From: Candidatus Nomurabacteria bacterium
GTDB lineage: Bacteria > Patescibacteriota > Minisyncoccia > Phycocordibacterales > UBA9973
DNA: 46,416 nt
NCBI GenBank assembly: GCA_943356675.1
Contig: CALRFQ010000007.1
Span: forward strand, 1-46,416
Reading direction: 5' to 3'
Shown: positions 18,753 through 28,935 of the stretch, piece by piece
How the letters are laid out: the number at the start of each line of letters is the position of its first letter
Position numbering within the stretch: position 1 is the first letter of the stretch
The notes under the pieces: model-generated
The model's input: only the letters and a program-made list of their open reading frames with translations
Told to the model about the DNA's origin: nothing
Database searches by the model: none
Position numbers and translations under genes: made by a program

Positions 18753-18753
18753 T

Positions 18754-19521
18754 TTATTTAGATATATTTATACTTGCAATCTTTATAATTTCTCCGAAGC
18801 TCTTAGCATTTAAGCTTGCACGCCCAAGGAGGAATCCATCTGCCATACCAAAGTTTAGGAATGCACCTGCATCTTCCACGCTTGCAGAACCACCATAAAT
18901 TATACGAGTGGAATGTGCTGTTGCTTGGTTTGAAATATCGGAGATACATTTGCGAATAAATATAATCATCTCGTGGCACTCAGCAGGAGTTGCAGCACGT
19001 AGTGCACTGGAACCTATCGCCCACACTGGCTCATAAGCAACGATTACATTTTTAAAACTTGCCTTAGGTATGAGTGAGAGTGAAGCTACCACTTGCTCCT
19101 TTACAGTATTTAGATAAAATCCAGAATGATCACGCTCTTTCTCTCCGACACAAATTATAGGAATAATTTTTATTTTATTTAGAGCTAGAACCTTTTTGGC
19201 CACCATTTCATCAGTCTCACCTTGTGCTCTTCTCTCCGAATGTCCAACGATGCAATATTTCACACCCACAGAACTAAGCATGCTTGTGGAAACTTCTCCA
19301 GTAAATGCACCTTCTTTCTCAAAGTGAACGTTTTCTGCACCCAATGCAAAATTTTGAGTAACACCAATCTTCTTTAGTGATTGTAAGTATGGGAAAGGGG
19401 CACAAACCACAGTGTCTACACCTTTTACAAGAGATTTTTTAATAGATTTAAATAGCTTTTCAGCATCTGTCACAGAACTTGGATTCATTTTCCAATTTCC
19501 AATAATAATTTTCTTATTCAT
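18754..19521 (-). CDS. tpiA: Triosephosphate isomerase
   Basis: IIGNWKMNPSS...YCIVGHSERRAQGETD...VAYEPVWAIGS...IIYGGSAS...FLLGRASL. Confidence 0.96.
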   Translation of the reverse strand: MNKKIIIGNWKMNPSSVTDAEKLFKSIKKSLVKGVDTVVCAPFPYLQSLKKIGVTQNFALGAENVHFEKEGAFTGEVSTSMLSSVGVKYCIVGHSERRAQGETDEMVAKKVLALNKIKIIPIICVGEKERDHSGFYLNTVKEQVVASLSLIPKASFKNVIVAYEPVWAIGSSALRAATPAECHEMIIFIRKCISDISNQATAHSTRIIYGGSASVEDAGAFLNFGMADGFLLGRASLNAKSFGEIIKIASINISK

Positions 19522-19539
19522 TTTTATAGTATATCACAA

Positions 19540-21273
19540 TTACTGTGCCTCCTTCCAGCTAGATATAGTATATGATCCTGACGGCCCGTTAACGAAGTTG
19601 AGGCTTGCTAGTCCACTATCGTAGGTAATTGTTGTATTGTTACCCAAGACAATATTATAACCATTTAATTCTTTTGCTGTAGCATTATTATTTGCTGTTA
19701 TTGTTCCATTTGCGGCATAGAGGACTACAGCCCCAGCATTATTACCTAACGTTATAGCTGAAGTAGAGTACGAAGTGGATAATGCAAGAATATAGCTCCC
19801 TGTTGTACCTGAGCCTGTAAATGTAGCGTTGTTACCCACATCTATAGTTCCATCTACCACAATCACTCCATCATTTGATCCATAGCCTGAAACTAAGTTC
19901 ATATTTCCATTATTGTTTACACTTAGGTTCCCTGTAACCCATAATGTACCGCTCAAACTTAAAGTTCCACCATTATCTACTGTAAGATTTCCAACAATCT
20001 TTTTAGGTCCAAGTGTTTTTGATGTTCCAGATGCAGAATAATTTCCAGTATATGTTCCACCAGCAGCTGCATTATCTTTCCAAGCAGAAATATTTTGTTC
20101 TGAAATTGGTAATCCAGTTTGTACAGGGTCTGCCATGGTTGTATTACAAGCTTTATTGTTACCTGTACCTGTTTGGCAATAGTTTGTACCTTTAATCGTC
20201 GCATTATTTACTGTATGCGCATAAGCATTACCAACTGTGCCTGTTCCTATAGTGATACCACTTATAAGACCCGTAAAACCACCAATATAAATTTGGAAAA
20301 ACATATCGAGCCCAGATGGTGTAGTATTGTTCCAAGTCCCACCAGATTTACCAATCTTTCCAACTCCATTCGCATAGCCATTACTATTTGCTCCAAGTAC
20401 ATAATATTTAGTTGCACTGTATGTTGTATCAATAATAAGCCAATACGTAGTTGGTGAATTTGAAAGTGTCGGATTTGTCGTGAAGTTCACATCTATCCAA
20501 CCATATGAAGTTCCTACAGTAGAAGAAGACAGTGTTCCACTTGCTATCACAGTACTTCCAGGTGCTCCACTGCTATCATTCACAATTTTTACTGTTGCAT
20601 TACTTGGTGAACCTATTTTCTTAATATAAAGTTGCACTTTATTTAATGGACTACTAGCAGACACAGTGAAGCTCTGTGCGATATCTTCAGTGGTTGCGCC
20701 ATTTCCAAAAGTCACATCATATGCGGGAGTACCTGTGCCGTTAGTCTGATCTGCTACAGATGCTGCAGAATTCGCTGCAGTAGCACTACCTGTAATTGAA
20801 CCCGAACCAGTAATATCTCCATTTGAATACACATTCCCTACCACTTTCGATCCAGTTCCCATAACAATACCACCTGTTCCTGTTTGAATTCCATAGTTAA
20901 ATGAAGCTCCATCACCTTTTTCTATAACCATTGCAATCTTTCTCTGGTATGAATTTGTGTCACCGAGTGATTCTATAGATTTCTGGTTACTATTTATGTC
21001 AGTAATAGTGGTAGTTGTAGTAGAAGTACCGAGCACTAGTGTTTCACTTGCACTGATTTGCCTATTATTCTTGAGTCGATAAAGCGCATCTTCGACTCCT
21101 GACTCAGATAAGAAGTAAGTACTCTTTGACTCCAAACTACTTTTAGCAATCTGGAATTCTCTCATAACTGGTCCTACGATACCTACAATAACAGTAATAC
21201 TTCCGAAGATCAGGAATATTACAAACATCATCATTGCTGCACCACTATTATATTTTAAGTTATTTGTTTTCAT
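19540..21273 (-). CDS. PilX-like pilus-associated protein with repetitive Gly/Ser/Thr-rich passenger
   Basis: N-terminal hydrophobic MMMFVIFLIFGSITVIVGIVGPVMREFQIAKSSLESKSTYFLSESGVEDALYRLKN, followed by VDNGGTLSLSGTLWVTGNLSVNNNGNM-type repeats. Confidence 0.75.
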   Translation of the reverse strand: MKTNNLKYNSGAAMMMFVIFLIFGSITVIVGIVGPVMREFQIAKSSLESKSTYFLSESGVEDALYRLKNNRQISASETLVLGTSTTTTTITDINSNQKSIESLGDTNSYQRKIAMVIEKGDGASFNYGIQTGTGGIVMGTGSKVVGNVYSNGDITGSGSITGSATAANSAASVADQTNGTGTPAYDVTFGNGATTEDIAQSFTVSASSPLNKVQLYIKKIGSPSNATVKIVNDSSGAPGSTVIASGTLSSSTVGTSYGWIDVNFTTNPTLSNSPTTYWLIIDTTYSATKYYVLGANSNGYANGVGKIGKSGGTWNNTTPSGLDMFFQIYIGGFTGLISGITIGTGTVGNAYAHTVNNATIKGTNYCQTGTGNNKACNTTMADPVQTGLPISEQNISAWKDNAAAGGTYTGNYSASGTSKTLGPKKIVGNLTVDNGGTLSLSGTLWVTGNLSVNNNGNMNLVSGYGSNDGVIVVDGTIDVGNNATFTGSGTTGSYILALSTSYSTSAITLGNNAGAVVLYAANGTITANNNATAKELNGYNIVLGNNTTITYDSGLASLNFVNGPSGSYTISSWKEAQ

Positions 21274-21276
21274 ATA

Positions 21277-21792
21277 TTAATATGCGCTTCGCAATATTAT
21301 AGTATCATAATAATTTGCTGTCCTGTGGTCTTTACCCTTATTGTCTTTAATAGTCATTTCAATTTTTATTGCACTACCAGAAGTGGTCGTAATATTTCTG
21401 AAAAACAAAGAGGTGGGTACTATGTTCTGTCCAAGCAAATTCCCCTGCAGTACACCGCCGTAATACATATCTATGGCATTATTCTCATACACAAATTTTA
21501 CAGTTCTTGCTGTTCCAGAACCATCAGTACTGTCTAGCTCAAGTGTCCCTGGTGTCACACTAAAAACACTGTTTGATACGTTCACTCCACTTGCCTGTCT
21601 TATTTCTCTTGCCATACGCTCCATTGCAGTAGAACCAGACTCTTGTAAATCTCTATTTGTCTGAGAATTTGAAAATGTACCCACGACAATTGTAAATGAA
21701 GTAATAACAACACCCGCAAGCATTACGAAAATTGCCACGTAAATCAATATTTCCAATAATGTAAAACCTGATTTTTTATTTGTATATTTCAT
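21277..21792 (-). CDS. Prepilin-type N-terminal cleavage/methylation protein (PilW/PulJ-like)
   Basis: KKSGFTLLEILIYVAIFVMLAGVVITSF. Confidence 0.88.
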   Translation of the reverse strand: MKYTNKKSGFTLLEILIYVAIFVMLAGVVITSFTIVVGTFSNSQTNRDLQESGSTAMERMAREIRQASGVNVSNSVFSVTPGTLELDSTDGSGTARTVKFVYENNAIDMYYGGVLQGNLLGQNIVPTSLFFRNITTTSGSAIKIEMTIKDNKGKDHRTANYYDTIILRSAY

Positions 21793-21793
21793 A

Positions 21794-22297
21794 TTAGCTG
21801 AAAATATCTGTTATATAAAATGATAAGGTTTTCGACACAGTGGTACCACTAGAGAGCCAAGACACATTTACATCCACTTTTTTAGTACGAGTATCCACTG
21901 TGCCTGTGGATGCTATATCATCATTCGCATCTCGGTTTACTTCACTAAGCTGAACCTTTCTCGTAAAGAAACTATCTATAGTGTTTGCACTAGTAGATAA
22001 TGACCATGTATTAGTAGTATTATTATAAGCTAAATAGTATGTCGTTCCTATTGTTAGAGCAGATATATTAGTCCAGCTTGCATCACGAATAGTTTTCACA
22101 GCTTCTGCTCCTTCTTCAAGTATGTAGCTGGCTTGAGTTTGATGAAGTGCTCGCTGAGAAAGAGCCAAACCTTTTGAAGCTGCAGAGACTATTGAAAAAG
22201 TTATTATAGATATGATAGCAGAAGCAACCACTACTTCCACCAGAGAGAATCCTTTATTCGAATTTTTATAAAAATTATTTTTCATATTAATTTGCAC
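21794..22297 (-). CDS. Prepilin-like protein (PilV/PulI-like)
   Basis: NKGFSLVEVVVASAIISIITFSIVSA. Confidence 0.87.
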   Translation of the reverse strand: MQINMKNNFYKNSNKGFSLVEVVVASAIISIITFSIVSAASKGLALSQRALHQTQASYILEEGAEAVKTIRDASWTNISALTIGTTYYLAYNNTTNTWSLSTSANTIDSFFTRKVQLSEVNRDANDDIASTGTVDTRTKKVDVNVSWLSSGTTVSKTLSFYITDIFS

Positions 22298-22754
22298 TTA
22301 CTACCCCTAGTTTATTTATAGTAATAATTTTTTTAATTGCAGAGTTTGAAATTAGGTTCACTTGTATTGTACCATACTGACTCGTATCTCCACTAAGTCT
22401 ATCAAATTTAACATCAGATCCACCACCATTGAGTGAGATATTTCCTGACGGAGCTGTGACGAGTGCATCGAAAGTTATAACTATATTTGAAGCTGCATTT
22501 GTATCAAAAGTGCCACCAGTGAAAAGGACTGCCCGAGTATTCTCAATATGTACTGAGTAAAATGTACTACTTTTGGACAATAATGTATCGTTCCGTGCTT
22601 CATTAAGAAGCGTGACCACATCTTCGGCGGTATTCCTTACAACTTGTCTATTTCTAAAATCTGAAAAAGAAGGAATTGAAACTGCGAATATTATTCCCAT
22701 AATCGCTAAAACTATTATTATTTCAAAAAATGATACTCCACGATTATATTTCAT
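22287..22754 (-). CDS. Prepilin-like protein (GspH/FimT-like)
   Basis: RGVSFFEIIIVLAIMGIIFAVSIPSFSDFRNRQ. Confidence 0.87.
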   Translation of the reverse strand: MKYNRGVSFFEIIIVLAIMGIIFAVSIPSFSDFRNRQVVRNTAEDVVTLLNEARNDTLLSKSSTFYSVHIENTRAVLFTGGTFDTNAASNIVITFDALVTAPSGNISLNGGGSDVKFDRLSGDTSQYGTIQVNLISNSAIKKIITINKLGVVSAN

Positions 22755-22755
22755 A

Positions 22756-23973
22756 TTATTTAATAGTATCCATTACTGAATACATAGGTGATATCATAGA
22801 AACCGCAAAGAAGCCGACCGCTCCTCCTATGAAGACCATAAGCACAGGCTCAATAATAGTAGAAAGATCTTTTGTTTTTGCATCCACCTCTCCTTCGTAA
22901 AAGACTGCAATATCGAAAAGCATTTTCGATAAGTTACCAGTTTCTTCGCCCACTTCCATCATTTCGCCCATCATTACAGGATATAGATTTGTATTGGCTT
23001 TAAATATTTGTGAAAGTGTTTGACCCTTCTCAATAGCAACAATAGCATCATCAATGACTTTTTTATAAAATTCATTTTGCAAGACTTCTTTTGTGATTGC
23101 GAGACCTCTCGAAATAGGAACTCCAGAAGATAGCAGTGAGGATAATGTGCGAGCTGTACGAGCTGTGTTTACTTCATTTATCATTGTGCCCAGGAGCGGC
23201 ATTTTTAGTAAAATTAAATCCATATAATGTTTCGTAGCTTTGAGTTTCGATGCACCGATGAACAAAGATACAATTCCGGCCACACCAATTGCAAACAACA
23301 ATATATGATTCTTTAGTGTATCTGAAATCCAAATCACAAATTGTGTAGATGATGGAAGAGTAGCTCCGGTATCTTTAAAAGTAGCCGTGAGTGTCGGTAC
23401 CACATAGATCATCATAAGTATTCCAATAAGGAATATGGCACAGAGGATAATAGACGGGTACATAAGAGCACTTTTTATTTTCTTATTTAATGCGTATGTC
23501 TTCTCGAGAGTCTCACCAATTTCTTTAAGTGTCGAAGACAGATTTCCAGATTCTTCACCCGCACGCACCATAGATACAAAAAGAGGGTTAAAAGTATCTG
23601 GGAATTTTGCAGCACCACCGGAAAGTGTGCCACCTTTGTTTAATTCTTCCACGAGAGCATCAATAATTTCTTTAAACTTCTTATTCTTTGTCTGGCGAGT
23701 AAGCACCGTGAGTGCACGAGAAAGTGCAAGTCCGGCTTGAAGCATTCCACTTAAGTTCTTTGTGAACATTATCTTATCTTGAAGCTTTACACTACCTCCA
23801 AAGCTAATATTATTTAATTTTGTAAAAAAATTATTAGATTCAGCAGGCTCAGTCATAAGTGGCACTTCGCCATTGTCGCGGATCTGCTTAGCGGCTGCAA
23901 ATTTATCAGTCGCGTCGATTACGCCTTCATGTAATTTACCATCTTTGGTTTGTGATTTAAATTTGAATTTCAT
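22756..23973 (-). CDS. pilC: Type II secretion system F family protein / PilC
   Basis: MKFKFKSQTKDGKLHEGVIDATDKFAAAKQIR...FTKNLSGMLQAGLALSRALTVL...MVRAGEESGNLSSTLKEIG...GEETGNLSKML. Confidence 0.93.
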   Translation of the reverse strand: MKFKFKSQTKDGKLHEGVIDATDKFAAAKQIRDNGEVPLMTEPAESNNFFTKLNNISFGGSVKLQDKIMFTKNLSGMLQAGLALSRALTVLTRQTKNKKFKEIIDALVEELNKGGTLSGGAAKFPDTFNPLFVSMVRAGEESGNLSSTLKEIGETLEKTYALNKKIKSALMYPSIILCAIFLIGILMMIYVVPTLTATFKDTGATLPSSTQFVIWISDTLKNHILLFAIGVAGIVSLFIGASKLKATKHYMDLILLKMPLLGTMINEVNTARTARTLSSLLSSGVPISRGLAITKEVLQNEFYKKVIDDAIVAIEKGQTLSQIFKANTNLYPVMMGEMMEVGEETGNLSKMLFDIAVFYEGEVDAKTKDLSTIIEPVLMVFIGGAVGFFAVSMISPMYSVMDTIK

Positions 23974-23976
23974 TTT

Positions 23977-25734
23977 TTATTCAGATATAACACGCAAAAT
24001 TTCCTCTGTGGTTGTGGTTCCTTGCACTGAGAGCAAGATGCCATCTTCAAGCATTGTCATCATTCCCTCTTTCTTCGCTTGAATTTCAATAGCGTCCCCT
24101 GCAGAACCCTTAAGAATTAGTTCTTTAATAGCTGGAGTAATTTTCATAACTTCGTGAATACCTACACGCCCTTTGTATCCATCTGGAGCTTCGTCACTTG
24201 GTTTCGGTCTATAGAACGGTATCTTATCCCAAGTTGCGTCTTCGGGCACAATCTTTTCTAGTTTAAGGAAACCAAGCATTCTGTCGAAATCAATAACCCT
24301 CTCAAGTGCTACTTTCTCTGTCTCATTCAGAAAATACTGTTCTTTATTATCTGCAAGACGACGCACAAGACGCTGAGCGATGATAGTCTTTACTGTGGAG
24401 ACGATAAGGAAAGGCTCCACTCCCATATCTATCATACGAGGAATCGCGCCCGCAGCAGAGTTCGTGTGGATAGTCGAAAGCACAAGGTGCCCAGTAAGAG
24501 CAGCATTCACGCCGAGTGATGCTGTCTCACCATCGCGGATCTCTCCCACCATTATTATGTCTGGGTCCTGACGAAGGAGCGTGCGGAGGCCGTTCGCAAA
24601 TGTTAATCCAATCTCTGACTTCGTCTGAGTTTGATTTATGCGATTCATTTGATATTCTATCGGGTCTTCAATTGTAGAAATGTTTACATCAGGCGTATTC
24701 AAAATATCGAGCATTGTATATAGAGTAGTCGTCTTTCCGGATCCTGTCGGTCCTGTGGCAAGTAGCATTCCTGTGTGCTGTTTCATACCTTCATGAATTC
24801 TCTCAAGAGCTTCACCGTGAAATCCTAGACCTTCAAGACTGAAACCTTTTGAATTTTCGCGGAGCAAACGAATAACCGTCTTCTCTCCATAGTATGTCGG
24901 AAGCGTAGAAACACGGAAAGATACATTGCCAGAATCGCCAGTAATTTTGAAACGTCCATCTTGTGGCAAGCGCTTCTCGTCGAGCTTAAGGTTCGAAAGC
25001 ACTTTAATACGCGCTGTAATTCCCGCTGCAGTGTCCTTCGGTAGCACCATCGCATCTCGCAATATTCCATCGATACGATAACGCACCACCATCGATGCCT
25101 CACCTGGCTCAATATGCACATCAGATGCACCTTGAAGTATAGCGTGAGAGATAAGAGTGTCCACAATTTTAATGATCGGTAAATCCTCTGCCATTTCCTT
25201 GAGTTCCTTCTCGGTTTTAGGTTCACTACTCCCATCATCATCATTTAAAGTATTTAAAGCTACTGATTCTTTTTTAATAATATCTTGGAAATCAGCTTCG
25301 AGAGTTTTCTTGTAGAGTGACAATGCTTCTTTAATAGAATCAGAGCTTGTGAGGCGTGGCAATATATGGCCACCAACCTTCTTCTTAATAAAATCAATCA
25401 CAGAAAGATCATCCACATCAAGCATTGCAACTTCAAGTCCTTTCACAGTTTGCTTGTAGGCGATGATGTTATTCTTTCTTGCGATAGGCTCAGGGATGAG
25501 TGAGAGCACTGCAAAATCTATCTTCTCCCCCTTCAAGCTTACAAATGGAATACCGAGCACCACTGCTTCCATAGAACGTAAATCTTTTTCTGTAAGAGTG
25601 CCTTGTGACATTAAATATTCACCGATGCCTTGCTTAGTATCGCGAGCTTTTTTCACCGCCATTGCCAAATCAGTTTTGGATATTAATCCAGAGTCCGCAA
25701 CTAATTGCAAAAATTTAGTTTCATCAACTTGCAT
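23977..25734 (-). CDS. pilB: Type II/IV secretion ATPase GspE/PilB
   Basis: ASDVHIEP...LLATGPTGSGKTTTLYTMLDIL...STIEDPIEYQM...LRQDPDIIMVGEIRDGETA. Confidence 0.95.
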   Translation of the reverse strand: MQVDETKFLQLVADSGLISKTDLAMAVKKARDTKQGIGEYLMSQGTLTEKDLRSMEAVVLGIPFVSLKGEKIDFAVLSLIPEPIARKNNIIAYKQTVKGLEVAMLDVDDLSVIDFIKKKVGGHILPRLTSSDSIKEALSLYKKTLEADFQDIIKKESVALNTLNDDDGSSEPKTEKELKEMAEDLPIIKIVDTLISHAILQGASDVHIEPGEASMVVRYRIDGILRDAMVLPKDTAAGITARIKVLSNLKLDEKRLPQDGRFKITGDSGNVSFRVSTLPTYYGEKTVIRLLRENSKGFSLEGLGFHGEALERIHEGMKQHTGMLLATGPTGSGKTTTLYTMLDILNTPDVNISTIEDPIEYQMNRINQTQTKSEIGLTFANGLRTLLRQDPDIIMVGEIRDGETASLGVNAALTGHLVLSTIHTNSAAGAIPRMIDMGVEPFLIVSTVKTIIAQRLVRRLADNKEQYFLNETEKVALERVIDFDRMLGFLKLEKIVPEDATWDKIPFYRPKPSDEAPDGYKGRVGIHEVMKITPAIKELILKGSAGDAIEIQAKKEGMMTMLEDGILLSVQGTTTTEEILRVISE

Positions 25735-25778
25735 ATACTATATTATAGCAGATAAATTTAAAAATTAGGCAAAAAAAA

Positions 25779-25815
25779 AGAACGCGTCACCAAAAGGTAC
25801 GCGTTCTTATTTTTA
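25779..25815 (-). terminator. Intrinsic terminator downstream of the T9SS-CTD gene
   Basis: AAGAACGCGTcACC-AAAA-GGTACGCGTTCTTATTTTT; A-tract/T-tract on both sides. Confidence 0.85.
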
Positions 25816-25837
25816 GTAGAGTAAATTCAAAAGAATA

Positions 25838-26971
25838 TTACTCCTTAATAAACTTAGAAACATAGTTTCCGATCTGTATAAAATACATGCCGGATAAAAA
25901 AGAAGAAATATCAATTTGGTTACCGTATGCAACCATTTCAATACTTTTACCACTCATATCAATAATGATAATTCTAGAATCTTCAGGAAGATTCGGAATA
26001 CTCAATACGTTATGAGCAGGATTTGGATAAACCAGAAAATCAGAGGACTGATATTTGTGGTTTATACCATTAGGTTTCGAGATCTTTTGATCAATCCTGA
26101 ATACTGGTAATGAAACCAGTTCATTAGATGGTGAGCAGTGGTCGAATGATTTAAGTTCAAGCGTAGCTTGAATAGAATCAATCAACTTTACTTGCATACT
26201 ATCGATTTGATAAAAGATTTGTACATCGAGCGTCTCACCAGGCTTAAGGCTGTCAGGCTTGGTTAAATTAATAGCAGAAGAAATGTTTGAGTAAATGGTA
26301 TCTCTACCAATTACATACTTTAAATTCTGAACTTTCTTTACATCTTCTTTTTTTATTATAAGGGTTAACTTATCATTAGAAAGCGATGTATTTGTAGCTA
26401 AAAAGTTAACATGTCCTGCTTTCACAAACACATTTGACTGCAGTGTTTCCACCCTGTTGGGGGTGAAATACTGAGTACTTACGAGATCACCCAAAAGGAT
26501 TTGAGTTTTGATACTCGTGTCCAGTCGTTTAAATGAGCTTCCTAGTACATACGAACCAATTTTCATACCGATAATTTTTAGTTCAATTTGTCCAGTTGGG
26601 CAAATTGCAGTACTACCTTGCGGTTGTATCAAATCAACATTACACAAGAATTCAACTGTATGCACTGAGGATTTATACCATTTTTTAGAAACAGCAAGAC
26701 TTAGTACAGAATCACTACCGATTCCAATATCACTGGAGCTTCCATCTAATAAGATTTTAAATCCTGCCAAAGAATATCCCTGACAAGTTGCAATCGCTAC
26801 AAAAGGAATAAATTCAACAGAGTCAATATTGATTGTTACATCAAATTTGAGCATGCTGAAATTAGATTGCCCGATTTTCGGACCAACACCTGCAGTTTTA
26901 ATACAGGTAAAATTTTGTCCATACCCTTTTATCATAAAAAGGGTAAGGAAAAGAAACATTAAACTTTTCAT
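25838..26971 (-). CDS. Bacteroidota-like secreted protein with T9SS type A C-terminal sorting domain
   Basis: Signal peptide MKSLMFLFLTLFMIKGYGQ; C-terminus FLVYPNPAHNVLSIPNLPEDSRIIIIDMSGKSIEMVAYGNQIDISSFLSGMYFIQIGNYVSKFIKE (Por secretion tail pattern). Confidence 0.88.
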   Translation of the reverse strand: MKSLMFLFLTLFMIKGYGQNFTCIKTAGVGPKIGQSNFSMLKFDVTINIDSVEFIPFVAIATCQGYSLAGFKILLDGSSSDIGIGSDSVLSLAVSKKWYKSSVHTVEFLCNVDLIQPQGSTAICPTGQIELKIIGMKIGSYVLGSSFKRLDTSIKTQILLGDLVSTQYFTPNRVETLQSNVFVKAGHVNFLATNTSLSNDKLTLIIKKEDVKKVQNLKYVIGRDTIYSNISSAINLTKPDSLKPGETLDVQIFYQIDSMQVKLIDSIQATLELKSFDHCSPSNELVSLPVFRIDQKISKPNGINHKYQSSDFLVYPNPAHNVLSIPNLPEDSRIIIIDMSGKSIEMVAYGNQIDISSFLSGMYFIQIGNYVSKFIKE

Positions 26972-27085
26972 GATTGATATAGGGGGTTTACAAGAATCCA
27001 TTAAACTCTTGAAAACCACCTATATGTTTGTCAAAATACTATCAAAATTGACAGAAATACCAATTTACTTTATTGTATAAAATTT

Positions 27086-27116
27086 AAAAAGACTAGTCAA
27101 TAGCTAGTCTTTTTAA
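27086..27116 (-). terminator. Intrinsic terminator downstream of the 468-aa surface gene
   Basis: AAAAAGACTAG-TCAATAG-CTAGTCTTTTT. Confidence 0.8.
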
Positions 27117-27137
27117 AAGGGTATAGCTGTGGATAAC

Positions 27138-28544
27138 TTAGAACGATATCTGAGCGTAGCTTGGGCTACCATTTCCACTACTAGCCCCAACAACACCTCC
27201 ACCATTATCATAAAAGCTTCTAGTTCGTCTATTCGTAGACTCACTTATACTGTTAATTACTCCTCCGTGTGAAAGCTTTATCTTATATACATCACCTGGT
27301 GTTACTGGCACAATTGCCTTTACATATCCACCTCCACCTCCACCAGAGTAGCCAGCATCAGCTTGATTACAATCTCCATCGCTAGTGCCACAAGGCACAC
27401 TTTTAGCTTCATCTGCATCGCCCCCCTTGCCACCAGCTCCAGAGCCACCATTGCCATATGAACCACTTATGCCATCTTCACCATAGTAACCCCAACCATT
27501 GAGTGGTGATAATGGTGAATTAGTACAGAAATCCGTTAAACCATATTTATTTATTAGATTATTTAAATTCGAGCCAGCATGACCACCCTTTCCTCCTGGA
27601 GTAGGAGATCCGTAATAGCCAGATTTACCACCAGCACCACCGTCACCACCATTTACCGGTATTTTGTATGTATGTGTCGTAGTTCCACAGAAAAATGTAC
27701 TCGTAGTCGTTGACCCACTAGCGCTACTACCCGCACCACCAGCTCCACCATTTACTGAAGTTAGGTCTGTAATACTTCCTGAAGATATAGAATATCCTCC
27801 TCCATTTGCACCGGTGTGTGCTGATGTAGCGCCGTATCCACCTTTCGCTCTAAGTACGGTATTATTTGTTGAATCAATCAAATACGCGGACCCACCTATT
27901 ATACATCCATAGCTTGATCCACTGTTACAAGTGCTACTATAATTCACATCTGCATCTGGGCTATAATTTACATTAGAGTTATTGTAGCCATAACCAGCTC
28001 CTCCAGCACCCCAAAGCTCTACAGTAATATTTGTAATACCTACCGGCACCTTAAACTCTTTTGTTATATATGCTTTATTCATATTTGCAGTACCACAAGT
28101 ATAGCTTGTAGGAGTAAAGTAATAGCAATCCTTTCCATCAAAGGTCAATTTCAAAAATCCGCACGGTGCAAGTGCCCCAGTATCGTCGGCACATATGGAA
28201 GTTCCTTCTTGCGCTGGACCCATAATGTCGATAGCTCCATGCACATCGAGAGCTTCGGTAGGATTGCTATTTAGATATGAGCCAGTAAATGCTAAACCCA
28301 ATTTACCTGTAGTTGTAAGTTTTGCGACAGAGGGTGAGCTGGCGTTCAAGTCTCCAATAGTCATACCCACTACACTGAGACCTCCGCGTTTTGATTGTGT
28401 GCCACTACTAGAAAGCACTTGAGTAAGAGGTGCAGGCACTATCGCAAAAGAAGTACTCACACCGTCAAGTGGCGATCCGTAAGCTACGAGTGAGCTAAAA
28501 GTTAGAAATACTAGTATGAAGATAAGTGTGGGTATTTTTTTCAT
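27138..28544 (-). CDS. Secreted glycine-rich surface protein (paralogue of 28936..30333)
   Basis: Signal peptide; VPVGITNITVELWGAGGAGYG...GGAGG repeats...GGGGGGYVKAIVPVTPGDVYKIKLSHGG. Confidence 0.75.
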   Translation of the reverse strand: MKKIPTLIFILVFLTFSSLVAYGSPLDGVSTSFAIVPAPLTQVLSSSGTQSKRGGLSVVGMTIGDLNASSPSVAKLTTTGKLGLAFTGSYLNSNPTEALDVHGAIDIMGPAQEGTSICADDTGALAPCGFLKLTFDGKDCYYFTPTSYTCGTANMNKAYITKEFKVPVGITNITVELWGAGGAGYGYNNSNVNYSPDADVNYSSTCNSGSSYGCIIGGSAYLIDSTNNTVLRAKGGYGATSAHTGANGGGYSISSGSITDLTSVNGGAGGAGSSASGSTTTSTFFCGTTTHTYKIPVNGGDGGAGGKSGYYGSPTPGGKGGHAGSNLNNLINKYGLTDFCTNSPLSPLNGWGYYGEDGISGSYGNGGSGAGGKGGDADEAKSVPCGTSDGDCNQADAGYSGGGGGGYVKAIVPVTPGDVYKIKLSHGGVINSISESTNRRTRSFYDNGGGVVGASSGNGSPSYAQISF

Positions 28545-28555
28545 AATATTTTAAA

Positions 28556-28930
28556 TTAACATCGGATAATATAAAGTGATTGATTTCCTCCAGCACCTAG
28601 ACACACAGGGCTGATACCGTTACCCACAAGTAAGTCGGAGCGAATATTACCGTTCACAGATAATCTCACATCACTATCTATATTTGATTTTGAAATTCCA
28701 ACTGCACTAAAATTTATTGCGACAGAGGAAGAAGCATTGGCACCAGAAAGTAATTCATAAAAACCAAGTACATTGGGTGACGATTGCACAGTGGCACTTG
28801 TGTCGATGGCAGTAGTTTCATTGCCACCAGTAGGCGCAGATGATGGCTCAGAGAATGAAGCGAGCCCTGCAGCAGCAAACACAAGAATGAAGGCTGAAAG
28901 CAAGAATATGATTGTAGAATTTATTTTCAT
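28556..28930 (-). CDS. Small secreted/anchored protein
   Basis: MKINSTIIFLLSAFILVFAAAGLASFSEPSSAPTG signal-like N-terminus; lies in the surface-protein gene run. Confidence 0.6.
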   Translation of the reverse strand: MKINSTIIFLLSAFILVFAAAGLASFSEPSSAPTGGNETTAIDTSATVQSSPNVLGFYELLSGANASSSVAINFSAVGISKSNIDSDVRLSVNGNIRSDLLVGNGISPVCLGAGGNQSLYIIRC

Positions 28931-28935
28931 AATAA

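Noticed and set aside
27128-27136. TGTGGATAA as a second DnaA box
   Set aside because: An isolated 9-mer is expected by chance at this window length, and there is no cluster.
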